A DNA stretch of 34,725 nucleotides, from assembly GCA_021603905.1 (NCBI GenBank), contig BQIU01000041.1, positions 1 through 34,725 of the forward strand, read 5' to 3'. This document shows, one piece after another, positions 18,206-25,009 of this stretch. Made by a program: the position numbers and the translations under genes. The DNA comes from Nitrospirales bacterium. GTDB lineage: Bacteria > Nitrospirota > Nitrospiria > Nitrospirales > UBA8639. The first letter of the stretch is position 1. Each line of letters opens with the position of its first letter. The notes under the pieces are model-generated. The model was given only the letters and a program-made list of their open reading frames with translations. It made no database searches and was not told the DNA's origin.

Positions 18206-18653
18206 CCAGTTATCCTCGTTTAATATAACAAAATGTACTAACTAAGCGTTATCGTCGGTCATGCTACCCAACCCCAACAGACAAAACTATAGCTATTGTG
18301 GGCAAGCGTTCGATTGGATCTGTCGCACTATCGTGCAGTTACGCTCGAGCGACTTGCGCGATTACGCACAATTCTGCCTGCCCACTAGTTGAGCCAATGA
18401 ATTTGAAGCTGTCTATGTGTCGTTCAGGAGGCCGTCTGTCTCCCGCTCTGTCGTTATTTTTCCCCAGTAAACCAGATTTTTATTCTTTACTCAAATATTA
18501 TTCACAACTTTTAGTAGATATGAGTAACAGAGATTGACGTGCGATCGAATAATAGATATGCCATTTCTAGGCCATTTCCCATAAGCAAAGTAGAATGAAG
18601 TTTTATGGCAAGTTCAAACCAAGAACTCTATCTGATTGACACCTCCCAATATA
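18206..18653. other. Gene-free stretch upstream of hsdM with repeat fragments
   Basis: This stretch separates the hsdM start from the first repeat block. It contains CATGCTACCCAACCCC at 18260-18275 (a motif found four times in the window) and, at about 18463-18600, a decayed copy of the sequence found at about 24995-25140. The hsdM promoter should lie at 18206-18300, but no convincing -35/-10 pair is visible. The 79-codon plus-strand frame at 18298 shows no family features. Confidence 0.5.
18463..18600 (-). pseudogene. Decayed copy of the 25010-25240 sequence
   Basis: Both copies begin with CCAGTAAACCAGA on the plus strand, then share a T-rich stretch, GATATGAGTA versus GATGTGAGTA, and GCCATTTC before diverging. 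On the minus strand the shared peptide core is GLEMAY. This copy has stops in all useful frames. The parent family is not recognised. Confidence 0.4.
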
Positions 18654-18655
18654 GG

Positions 18656-18720
18656 GGTCAGACTCGAATAGATATATGATTTTGGATGTCCGTGTGTAGC
18701 AACGAGTGTCGTGATGAGAT
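18656..18720 (+). repeat. GGGGTCAGACTCGAAT repeat, copy 1
   Basis: The block starts GGGGTCAGACTCGAAT and continues with TTTTGGATGTCCGTGTGT and GCAACGAGTGT. The same order and spacing occurs at 24231-24297 in the same orientation. Confidence 0.75.
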
Positions 18721-18740
18721 ATATTGCATCAAGGTTTATA

Positions 18741-18946
18741 TGCTGCACGAACGATCGGTTTTCGGAATTGTTCCCCAAGCCTCAGCCCGCTCCGTCCTCT
18801 TGTATTCTCTCGCACTGATAACCCATACTCTATCCACACCATGGGGGACTGGATCATGAGGGCACAGTCTATAGAGTGCTGATGCAGTGGGCGACCTGCG
18901 AAGGCATGGGGGCTTGATTCGCTTCATATTCGGGAATGACAGGATG
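18741..18946 (+). repeat. ~205-bp direct repeat, copy 1 (decayed)
   Basis: This is about 85-90 percent identical by eye to 22459-22665, beginning TGCTGCACGAACGATCGGTT. The small Cys-rich reading frame that is open in copy 2 is closed here: after ATGAGGGCACAGTCTATAGA the TGC codon is followed by TGA. This copy ends just before the third 20-bp repeat at 18961. Confidence 0.85.
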
Positions 18947-18960
18947 AGCGTTTGTCTATA

Positions 18961-18980
18961 GGGTCAAATCTAGTTTTATA
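18961..18980 (-). repeat. 20-bp dispersed repeat, copy 3 (inverted)
   Basis: The reverse complement of this site is TATAAAACTAGATTTGACCC, identical to copies 1 and 2. With copy 2 it brackets the restriction operon as an inverted pair about 8.8 kb apart. Confidence 0.85.
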
Positions 18981-19401
18981 AGTCAAACATTCGAAAACGA
19001 GAAAAATGTGAGAGGGACTAGTCTATTATTGAGTAATCTATAAGAACTTGACTTCCAACCTCATAAGCGGAGCCTTCCTTGTCTTAAGAAGAATACAGAG
19101 TCTAGCTTATTAATCGAGAAGGATAAATGGTGTGAACAGGTAAGGTCGCAGAAAAGAAAAGAAAATCAACTAAGACTGCCAAAAAAGGAAGGTAGTGTTG
19201 GTTTTCAGATGGACGATTTATTGGCCTAAGAGATAAAAGGATTCGGAGATTATGGGAACGGGTCTTCGGTCATTGATTTTGCCCGTTTATATTAGCTTTG
19301 TGTGATTCCCCCAAAAACTTTGATTTTTATCGCATGGGGCTTCAACTATTGATTGCGGGTGTGATTCGTGTCATTCCTTTGAACGTGTATATAAATTTAC
19401 T
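18981..19401. other. Gene-free AT-rich stretch
   Basis: I see no open frame with family features on either strand between the repeat at 18961 and the higB control region. Base composition is clearly more AT-rich than in the restriction operon. Confidence 0.5.
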
Positions 19402-19413
19402 ATTTACGTAAAT
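19402..19413. promoter_or_regulatory. Palindrome upstream of higBA
   Basis: ATTTACGTAAAT is a perfect 12-bp palindrome 23 bases before the higB ATG, in an AT-rich region with several TTTAC half-sites nearby. It is a plausible HigA operator. This rests on position and symmetry only. Confidence 0.45.
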
Positions 19414-19436
19414 CATAAACTATGACATGGTAAATA

Positions 19437-19716
19437 ATGATAAGGAGTTTTTGCGGATCGCAAAACAGAGAAATTCTTTAGGGGAGAACGAGTCTGTGAA
19501 TTTTCTGGATTTAAGAAGGCTGCGGAAAGAAAGCTAGAGATTTTAGACAATGCTGAGGAATTGCTCGATTTATTAGTCCCTCCAGGGAACCAGTTGGATA
19601 AACTGAGCGGAGATAGGAAGGGACAATACAGTATGAGAATTCATAATCAGTGGCGAATTTGTTTTGTATGGAAAAAAGACGGCCCACATGATGTGGAAAT
19701 AACCGATAATCATTAA
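19437..19716 (+). pseudogene. higB: HigB-type toxin gene with a 5' frameshift
   Basis: From ATG 19437 the frame reads MIRSF, the usual start of HigB host-inhibition toxins, but a run of five T (19448-19452) then shifts it. With one T removed, the reading continues ADRKTEKFFRGERVCEF through LLDLLVPPGNQLDKLSGDRK and GQYSMRIHNQWRICFVW to DVEITDNH, a full-length HigB of about 92 residues. The frame that holds the body of the protein is closed by TAA at 19441 and has no standard start codon early enough. Ribosomal or polymerase slippage on T5 could restore some product; otherwise the toxin is dead. The antitoxin gene follows 12 bases later. Confidence 0.82.
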
Positions 19717-19728
19717 AGAGAGGTGAAG

Positions 19729-20052
19729 ATGGTTAAGAACATTATGAGACCAATCCATCCAGGCGAGATTCTTGAGGAAGAATTTTTAAAACCGCTAAAA
19801 CACACCGGTCTTACTGCTACCTCATTGGCAAAGGCCATCGGCGTCCCGCCGAATCGTATTACGGCCATTCTCAAGGAGCAACGGGGCATTACCGGGGATA
19901 CGGCCGTACGACTGAGTGAATTTTTTGGGAATACGGCGAAATTTTGGATGAATCTTCAAGCATCCTATGATCTACGCATGGCTGAAAAGAATATGTCCAA
20001 ACAGGTTATAAAGCACATTCATGCGCAACGAGGTACCTTAGTGTCGGCATAA
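19729..20052 (+). CDS. higA: HigA-type antitoxin (Xre family)
   Basis: This is a 107-residue HTH antitoxin. MRPIHPGEILEEEFLKPL is the family start, followed by a helix-turn-helix (SLAKAIGVPPNRITAILKEQ) and the conserved GITGDTAVRLSEFFGNTAKF and WMNLQASYDLRMAE blocks. ATG 19729 is preferred over GTG 19723 because GAGAGGTG is then correctly placed. It should neutralise HigB and repress the operon. With higB frameshifted next door, it survives as an antitoxin whose toxin may be inactive, a common endpoint of decay in such pairs. Confidence 0.9.
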   Translation: MVKNIMRPIHPGEILEEEFLKPLKHTGLTATSLAKAIGVPPNRITAILKEQRGITGDTAVRLSEFFGNTAKFWMNLQASYDLRMAEKNMSKQVIKHIHAQRGTLVSA

Positions 20053-20487
20053 GACGGAATTGATTTGCCCCGGTGCTAGGAGCGTTGGGGGCGCGTTATG
20101 TTGCGTCGGCTGATTGGAAGGTTATGGGTCGGCCAATTGAAAGGTTAAAGAGCGGCTGTTTGGAAGGCGTTTGATTAGGCTATCAAGTCTTGTCGGCATA
20201 CCTTTTCATTCATAGTTACTATATTGGCAACATTCGAGGTCCCTTCGGCCATGCTACCCAACCCCTCACTAAAAGTACAGTTTCGCGAAACCAGAGAAAA
20301 AATCCTAATCCTGAATTACTATTACAGCGCGTAACGCCCAACAAAGGTTTAAAACCTATTCGTAAGGCTAAACCGTTTTACGGATTTGAAGATGGATTTC
20401 CGACTGTAAATCTCGGGAATGGTAGGCGGTGAGAGGAATGAAAAAGGCAGATAAATCTAGGAAGGTATTTCTCAAGAGAAGTGTGGG
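20053..20487. other. Gene-free stretch with dispersed repeats
   Basis: It contains CATGCTACCCAACCCC at 20250-20265, followed by CACTAAAAGTACAGTTTCGC and GAAA to about 20290; the second part recurs at about 21126-21149. A pair GATTTCCGACTGTAAAT / TCTCGGGAATGG near 20390-20425 looks like a worn hairpin repeat. The 80-codon frame across this region has no recognisable features. Confidence 0.5.
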
Positions 20488-20706
20488 TCACGGTCCGGTC
20501 TGTACAACGGTTTCGACGGCGAGGCCCTTTTGCGTGTCGGTTGGCGTGTAATGTAGTTTTTCAAATCCAATGACGCGTCCGGCCTTATCTTTCATGAGAA
20601 TGACTTCTTCATTCGTTTCTTCACACACATGCTCTAACAAAGGGTCATCTAACCACACGGTTAATGTCTGCCCTACCATATCATGCACTACTTTGATCTT
20701 ATCCAT
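20488..20706 (-). CDS. DUF2283 family small protein
   Basis: The ATG at 20706 (MDKIKVVHDMVGQTLTVWLD) is chosen because ACAGGAG lies just upstream and the conserved domain starts here; an earlier in-frame Met would extend the protein with unrelated residues. The 72-residue product has EEVILMKDKAGRVIGFEKLH, the DUF2283 core. Its start lies 19 bases inside the end of the upstream gene (20688-21005), which implies translational coupling of a two-gene unit. The function is unknown; an antitoxin-like role is a guess from its size and pairing. Confidence 0.8.
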   Translation of the reverse strand: MDKIKVVHDMVGQTLTVWLDDPLLEHVCEETNEEVILMKDKAGRVIGFEKLHYTPTDTQKGLAVETVVQTGP

Positions 20707-21005
20707 ATAGCATCTCCTGTCTTTATCGTGTCGGTTGGATAGGCTGTAATCACGAATCCTGTTCCATTTTCTTTTCTGACAACTGCACAAAGCCAACGAT
20801 TTTCCGACATACCATAGAATAATAGGACATTAGGATCTTTTTTGCTTCGTCGAATTTCATTTGGCTCTCTTAGAACGCGCTGCACGTCTTGTTCTTTTCC
20901 TATTAGTACCGGGTGCTTTTCTGAAACAATGAATGTCCAATAATCGGTAGAGCATCGGACCGTAAGCTCAAGAGGAGGTTCTACTTGGAACAGCCAGTTA
21001 GTCAT
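20688..21005 (-). CDS. Small uncharacterised partner of the DUF2283 gene
   Basis: This 105-residue protein begins MTNWLFQVEPPLELTVRCS and has VLIGKEQDVQRVLREPNEIR followed by SKKDPNVLLFYGM, WLCAVVRKENGTGFVITAYP and TDTIKTGD. The pattern of a helix followed by beta strands ending in FVITAYPTD resembles small BECR/DUF4258-type RNase toxins. I recall this type of protein beside DUF2283 genes, but the assignment is tentative. It overlaps the DUF2283 gene by 19 bases. A toxin-antitoxin function is a hypothesis only. Confidence 0.7.
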   Translation of the reverse strand: MTNWLFQVEPPLELTVRCSTDYWTFIVSEKHPVLIGKEQDVQRVLREPNEIRRSKKDPNVLLFYGMSENRWLCAVVRKENGTGFVITAYPTDTIKTGDAIWIRSK

Positions 21006-21384
21006 GCGGTTCTCTGAAATTCTTCCTATTCATCTGTCCTCTTATATGAAATCTTATTGGTGTCTTCACCTGCTTTCTACGAAACCTATTCATACGAGCT
21101 CATGCAATCATCCTATCCAACCCCCCACTAAAAGTACAGTTTCGTGAAATGCGAAAAGTCATCCTGAGCTGGAGTGAGGTTCCTCGTACGATGTGGGCGC
21201 CAATTTGTTCATTACTATTGGTACAGCTATCCCTGTTCTCTATTGACGATAGATTCCCAACTGCAAACGGGGGGAATGGCAGAAAAGAATTTAGCTTTGA
21301 GTCTGAACGGGGGTAGGACAGATCGAGGGAGGAAGGGGGCAAGGAAAAGCAAGATAATTTTGAAAGGGCCTGTCACACGATTCT
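21006..21384. other. Gene-free stretch with repeat fragments
   Basis: Repeat CACTAAAAGTACAGTTTCGT at about 21126-21145 matches the one at 20266. GATTCCCAACTGCAAACG and GGGGGAATGG near 21250-21280 match a worn hairpin repeat also seen near 20390. Open frames on both strands are shadows without family features. Confidence 0.5.
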
Positions 21385-21720
21385 TCACTCGACTATCCAC
21401 TGCCCCTGAGACTTGATCGCGTCGTACATGACATCGGGAGCGAGATCGGCTCCATTCGCCCACTGTATAGCCCCCATCACGACCTCTACTTTCGAAAAAG
21501 CCTCTTCATCCCGTAAGGGCTCAAATATTGTCCCAGCGATTTTAGGACTATTCAGAAAGTTCCGCAGGTCGACTTCACCCGTTGTTCCGTCTACAAAGGT
21601 AACGTGTAAACACAGGTTAGCCTTGGCGCGTACAGAAGTGACACGCCAGGGAACGACATGCCGGATGGCTGGTTCTCCTTCAGGGGTTCGATGGGATTCG
21701 GATGTTTGAGTTGGTTGCAT
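21385..21720 (-). CDS. DUF2442 family protein
   Basis: This is a 111-residue protein if it starts at ATG 21720 (MQPTQTSESHR), with GGAGG 10 bases upstream. The DUF2442 core is clear: VVPWRVTSVRAKANLCLHVT, FVDGTTGEVDLRNFLNSPKI, then FEPLRDEEAFSKVEVVMGAI and QWANGADLAPDVMYDAI. DUF2442 proteins are commonly encoded right after DUF4160 genes and may form a toxin-antitoxin-like pair; the function is unproven. Because of a frameshift in the DUF4160 gene, the same frame is now open back into DUF4160, giving a possible 167-residue fusion from 21888. The separate start is preferred. Confidence 0.85.
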   Translation of the reverse strand: MQPTQTSESHRTPEGEPAIRHVVPWRVTSVRAKANLCLHVTFVDGTTGEVDLRNFLNSPKIAGTIFEPLRDEEAFSKVEVVMGAIQWANGADLAPDVMYDAIKSQGQWIVE

Positions 21721-22052
21721 AGATTCCAGTCCTCCATCAGTTCCTCGCGATGATCTCTCTAGCACTAAGGCCATGGCCCGACGAGGTAGCGAGCCTCGCA
21801 ACACGCGAAGCTCTCGCACATCGATCAACGCTTCATGTTCACCATAGAGTGCATGAAAGTGAGGCGGGTTATGTTCCTTCCAGAACATTTGAATCTAGCT
21901 ATTCCCCGTTGCTTGCTACGGGGTACCAAACAAAGGGAAGAGCTTGAGAAACCGTGGTGTCTCAAAGAGAATAGCTTTTCCTCTGAATACCCCGTTGCTT
22001 GCGGCGGGGATCTTTTATTGACGATACCATAAAAGACGCTAATAGTGGGCAT
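21591..22052 (-). pseudogene. DUF4160 gene broken by a REP-pair insertion and a frameshift
   Basis: The gene starts at ATG 22052 with MPTISVFYGI, the standard DUF4160 N-terminus. About 115 bases of a paired REP element then intervene. The domain resumes at 21888 as MFWKEHNPPHFHALYGEHEA, LIDVRELRVLRGSLPRRAMA and LVLE. After that the family reading (HREELMEDWNLCNQLKHPNP then IEPL) is in another frame, which shows a small deletion. So the gene has two lesions. Its product, if any, would be truncated. DUF4160 genes are typically the upstream partner of DUF2442 genes, as here. Confidence 0.83.
21898..22012. mobile_element. Paired REP element (REPIN/BIME-like) inserted in the DUF4160 gene
   Basis: Two hairpins of the same family lie in opposite orientation: CCCCGT-TGCTTGCT-ACGGGG (21904-21923), flanked as TTCCCCG...CGGGGTA, and CCCCG-TTGCTTGCGG-CGGGG (21990-22009), flanked as TACCCCG...CGGGGAT. 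The ~65 bases between them are not coding. In other bacteria such pairs are mobilised in trans by RAYT (Y1) transposases. No such gene is in this window. The position between the two halves of a conserved domain shows that it inserted. Confidence 0.78.
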
Positions 22053-22458
22053 GGTTATGTTTCTATGCCACCCTGAATTTTACAAGATAATTGCCGGGTT
22101 GTTAATGATGATAGAGCGAGATTGTGATAAGGGAATCCTTCTCTATTTTTCCAGCCAACGGCCTCAGTCGTTTCTCTCTTGCCATGCTACCCAACCCTTC
22201 GAATAATGTACAGAATTTTTGTTGACGACATTGTGTGGGTGGGAAGGCGGGCATTCCGTAGATTTGGTGCGGAGGTAGGATCGATATTTAAATTCCCGAC
22301 TAACAATGTTGTGATTGACGGGTGCAGGATTTCCGATTACCACTGCTGGTGCGAGGGCTCAAAAGACGGATGCCTGGTACAGAACGTAGGAATGACGAGA
22401 GGGCAAGATCGTTTTTCGAGAAACATTGTCGGGGATGACCGCAGAGAGGGCGGCCGAT
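22053..22458. other. Gene-free stretch with dispersed repeats
   Basis: It contains CATGCTACCCAACCC at 22183-22197 and a series of worn hairpin-type segments: TTCCCGACTAACAATGTTG near 22292, GATTTCCGATTACCACTG near 22330, and AACATTGTCGGGGATGACC near 22422. The plus-strand frame at 22179-22496 follows these repeats and shows no protein family features. Confidence 0.5.
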
Positions 22459-22665
22459 TGCTGCACGAACGATCGGTTTTCGGAATTGTCCCCTAAGCCT
22501 CAGCCCGCTCCGTCCTCTTGTCTTCTCTCGCACTGATCACCCATACTCTATCCACACCACGGGGGGACTGGATCATGCGGGAACAGGCGATAGAGTGCTG
22601 GTGCTGTGGACGTCCCACGAAGGCATGGGGGCTTGACTCGCTTCGTACTCGGGAAAGATCGGATG
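22459..22665 (+). repeat. ~205-bp direct repeat, copy 2
   Basis: This copy matches 18741-18946 and carries the 5' two-thirds of the small Cys-rich frame described at 22575-22715. The repeat ends inside that frame. Confidence 0.85.
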
Positions 22666-22715
22666 GTCTGGTGAACGACTCCCACGATAAGGCCGTATGC
22701 GTGTTTTGCCCATAG
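22575..22715 (+). CDS. Possible 46-residue Cys-rich peptide
   Basis: The frame from ATG 22575 reads MREQAIECWCCGRPTKAWGL and ends KAVCVFCP before TAG. Cysteines at residues 8, 10, 11, 42 and 45 (CxCC and CxxC at the two ends) suggest a zinc knuckle. A GGGGGGA sequence lies about 9 bases upstream. The minus strand is also open across this region and the frame starts inside a repeat, so coding is uncertain. The frame is closed in the other repeat copy. It ends 14 bases before the longest possible start of the lipoprotein gene. Confidence 0.35.
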   Translation: MREQAIECWCCGRPTKAWGLDSLRTRERSDGLVNDSHDKAVCVFCP

Positions 22716-22869
22716 GACCTCAGATCGTGTGTTCCATGATGCGCTGTCTACCATTGGCGACACTCCGCATGAGGCATGCGTGAAGATGCGTCGACGCGCG
22801 CGGTGGACGTCGTGGGCCGCTTGGTCTGGCTTACGCGCGTCCTTCTCCCTGGGCTGTGCCACGTCTCGG

Positions 22870-24057
22870 ATGATCGTGATTCTTCTCCTGCTCGGGGGCT
22901 TTCTGTGGGTTGGCTGCCAATCAATGGCACCGCCCCGTCCACAGAATGCCCATCTGGCTAGCTCTTTGTCCTGTGAGGAGATCGCGACGCATATCAGTTT
23001 TCCAGATCGGATTACTACCCTCCGCGATATATACCAGGCCTTCTCTGCCGGATGTGACGACACGGTCATTACGTATGGCACTCAGGCCCAAGATACTTAC
23101 AAATACAAGACGTTTCGGGTGCTCAAGGAAGCCAGTAACATCTTTTTGCCTGATGGGACGTTGATCGATTACGTCCTGGAAAGTTACGAACGTGGATTTC
23201 TGAGTGTTCTCCTGGCCATCAGCTACTATCGTCAGCACAATTTCGAAGCCTCTCAGGTGGAATTGCGACGGCTAGACCATGAAATTTTCACGCCGCTGTA
23301 TAACTACGGGGCCGATCCGATCAATCTGCTCTTTAGCGCCGTCCTCTGGGAAATGCTTAATGAACCGTCTGAAGCGAGGGTCGATTGGAGCCGTCTGCAA
23401 GGACAAGAAGACCAGGATGAGGCGGTTCGGACCTTTGCGTCGCATCGTCTGGACCAGTTGAATGGGAAGGAGGGCCACTCTGCAGATTGGAGTGTGTATG
23501 CCATAGGGCGCTTTCCTGACATTGACTGGAATATTGACTTCCAGGACTCCTCCACGGGGTACTTTTCGGTGACTCCCCAACACAGCTTTCTTCCCGCCTG
23601 TTTCTCCGAAAGCGGGGTGCGCATTTCGACCCACAGTTGGTTTCAGAAAATCGCGTTGCGCCATGATCACGGCTATCATCCCTTGTTACATGCCCAGAGC
23701 TGGCTCAGGTTGCCCTTTGGGGTGGCCTACAGCCTCATCACCTTTTCCGCGGGGGCGGGCATTATGGTTGGGGGCTGTTTTGTTGATATGGCCTCGGAGG
23801 GCCATGGCGCCTTGTGTCAGTTATCCATACTAGGGGGCGTGGCCGTGATGCAGGAATCTCCCCATGTGCTTCGGTATGCTCTCCGTCCCGATCTCAGGCA
23901 TTGGGACAATGTCCCGTCGAGTTTCCTCTTTACCTGGGTACCTGATGTTCAGGATGAACCGTGCTGGAGGAATGTCCCGAATCAGCATCAAGGTCGGACG
24001 ATCAAAATTTTCAGCAGACACGATCAAAACCATGAAATGAAGATGGATGCGCGATGA
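22870..24057 (+). CDS. Putative outer-membrane or periplasmic lipoprotein
   Basis: The protein has a lipoprotein signal: MIVILLLLGGFLWVGCQSMA, with lipobox WVGC and Cys at residue 16 when started at ATG 22870. Earlier in-frame starts (GTG 22729, ATG 22786) would give an unusually long basic N-terminal region. The mature part (about 380 residues) has a helical section (about 60-190, LESYERGFLSVLLAISYYRQ, then HNFEASQVELRRLDHE) that looks like TPR-type repeats as in COG3014-like lipoproteins, and a C-terminal half with a hydrophobic Gly-rich stretch (about 275-320). I cannot name the family with confidence. It is a plus-strand gene among decayed minus-strand genes and appears intact. Confidence 0.7.
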   Translation: MIVILLLLGGFLWVGCQSMAPPRPQNAHLASSLSCEEIATHISFPDRITTLRDIYQAFSAGCDDTVITYGTQAQDTYKYKTFRVLKEASNIFLPDGTLIDYVLESYERGFLSVLLAISYYRQHNFEASQVELRRLDHEIFTPLYNYGADPINLLFSAVLWEMLNEPSEARVDWSRLQGQEDQDEAVRTFASHRLDQLNGKEGHSADWSVYAIGRFPDIDWNIDFQDSSTGYFSVTPQHSFLPACFSESGVRISTHSWFQKIALRHDHGYHPLLHAQSWLRLPFGVAYSLITFSAGAGIMVGGCFVDMASEGHGALCQLSILGGVAVMQESPHVLRYALRPDLRHWDNVPSSFLFTWVPDVQDEPCWRNVPNQHQGRTIKIFSRHDQNHEMKMDAR

Positions 24058-24346
24058 CGGCTGTCGGGGACGAGGAAGGCGGGGAAGGGCTTAGGCTGAT
24101 GGATGAACTGAGAAGAATTTGTGAGATGGAACGTCACTTCGCATCACGGACAATTCTGAAAATTCACGGAGTCTGGTTTTGCCAATAAATACATGATTTC
24201 GAGAGCGATCCTGACTTCTCCTTTTTTATGGGGTCAGACTCGAATTAATGTAATGTTTTGGATGTCCGTGTGTCGCAACGAGTGTTGCGGGAAGATCTGT
24301 TTCGTCACTGTTCATCTGCCGACAATTCATCTTATTTTACGACCAT
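24058..24346. other. Short gene-free stretch with a repeat
   Basis: Apart from the GGGGTCAGACTCGAAT repeat (24231-24297) I see no gene or clear terminator between the lipoprotein gene and the decayed DUF2442 copy. Confidence 0.45.
24231..24297 (+). repeat. GGGGTCAGACTCGAAT repeat, copy 2
   Basis: It matches 18656-18720: GGGGTCAGACTCGAAT, a short variable segment, TTTTGGATGTCCGTGTGT, then GCAACGAGTGTTG. It lies about 50 bases from the end of the DUF2442 pseudogene. Confidence 0.75.
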
Positions 24347-24670
24347 TCACCGACTTTGAGAGTTGATTGCGTCGTCCATCATATCGGGAGCGAGATCGGC
24401 TCCATTTGCCCACTGGACTGCCCCCAGAGCCACGCCAATTTTCGAAAAAGCCTCTTCATCCCGTAAGGGCTCAAACATTGTTCCGGCAAGGTTAGGACTA
24501 TTCAGAAAGTTCCGTAGGCCGACTTCACCCGTTGTTCCGTCTGCAACGGTGACGTGTCAACACAGGTGAGCCTTGGCGCTCACTGAAGTGACACGCCAGT
24601 GAACGTCATGCCGAATGACTGGTTCTCCTTCAGGGGATCGATGGGTTTCGAATGGTAGAGTGGGGTGCAT
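24347..24670 (-). pseudogene. Second, decayed copy of the DUF2442 gene
   Basis: From ATG 24670 the frame reads MHPTLPFETHRSPEGEPVIR and VTSVSAKAHLC, then meets TGA at 24557-24559 exactly where the intact copy (21385-21720) has TTA. Beyond the stop the same frame continues HVTVADGTTGEVGLRNFLNS, FEPLRDEEAFSKIGVALGAV and QWANGADLAPDMMDDAI to TGA at 24347. A single nonsense mutation therefore separates it from an intact gene. Bases about 24600-24715 in another frame also encode a DUF4160 tail (ELTEDWHLC, then SKPIDPLKEN), so the copied unit included the end of DUF4160. The DUF4160 N-terminus is absent. Confidence 0.82.
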
Positions 24671-25009
24671 AGATGCCAGTCTTCCGTCAGTTCCCCGTGA
24701 TGACCTCTCGCTGAGCTCGTTGTGCCAGTGGATGCGCTCTAGTCGTTCCCAATTCATTTCCGTCCGTATGAATCGGTGGTTCGCGCTGAGTTGGTGAATT
24801 TGAATCGACTGGACTTGGACACCTGTCAAACAGAGATCAGTTGGATTATTGAATAACGATGTCGGATGTATGTGAGAAACGCGAGGTCTTGCATGTATCG
24901 TGACCTAGCATACCGACTTTCAATCTTTGGTTTCGCTCTCGTCGAGAGAGCTGCGCTCTCCTGACCGTCTGACTAGCCCTGTGCTGTTCATGTTGTCCAG
25001 TAAACCAGA

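Noticed and set aside
20190..20432. 80-codon plus-strand frame
   Set aside because: It is made of dispersed repeat sequence and has no recognisable domain.
21385..21888. Genuine DUF4160-DUF2442 fusion protein
   Set aside because: The DUF4160 tail is encoded in another frame before the DUF2442 start, so the continuous frame is a product of a frameshift and not an evolved fusion.
18260..22198. CRISPR array
   Set aside because: The recurring motif copies are kilobases apart with no regular spacers, and no cas genes are present.
22179..22496. 105-codon plus-strand frame
   Set aside because: Mostly repeat-derived; no domain and no ribosome-binding site.
22548..23081. 177-codon minus-strand frame
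   Set aside because: It runs antisense into the lipoprotein gene and through the ~205-bp repeat; the lipoprotein reading with its lipobox is more convincing.
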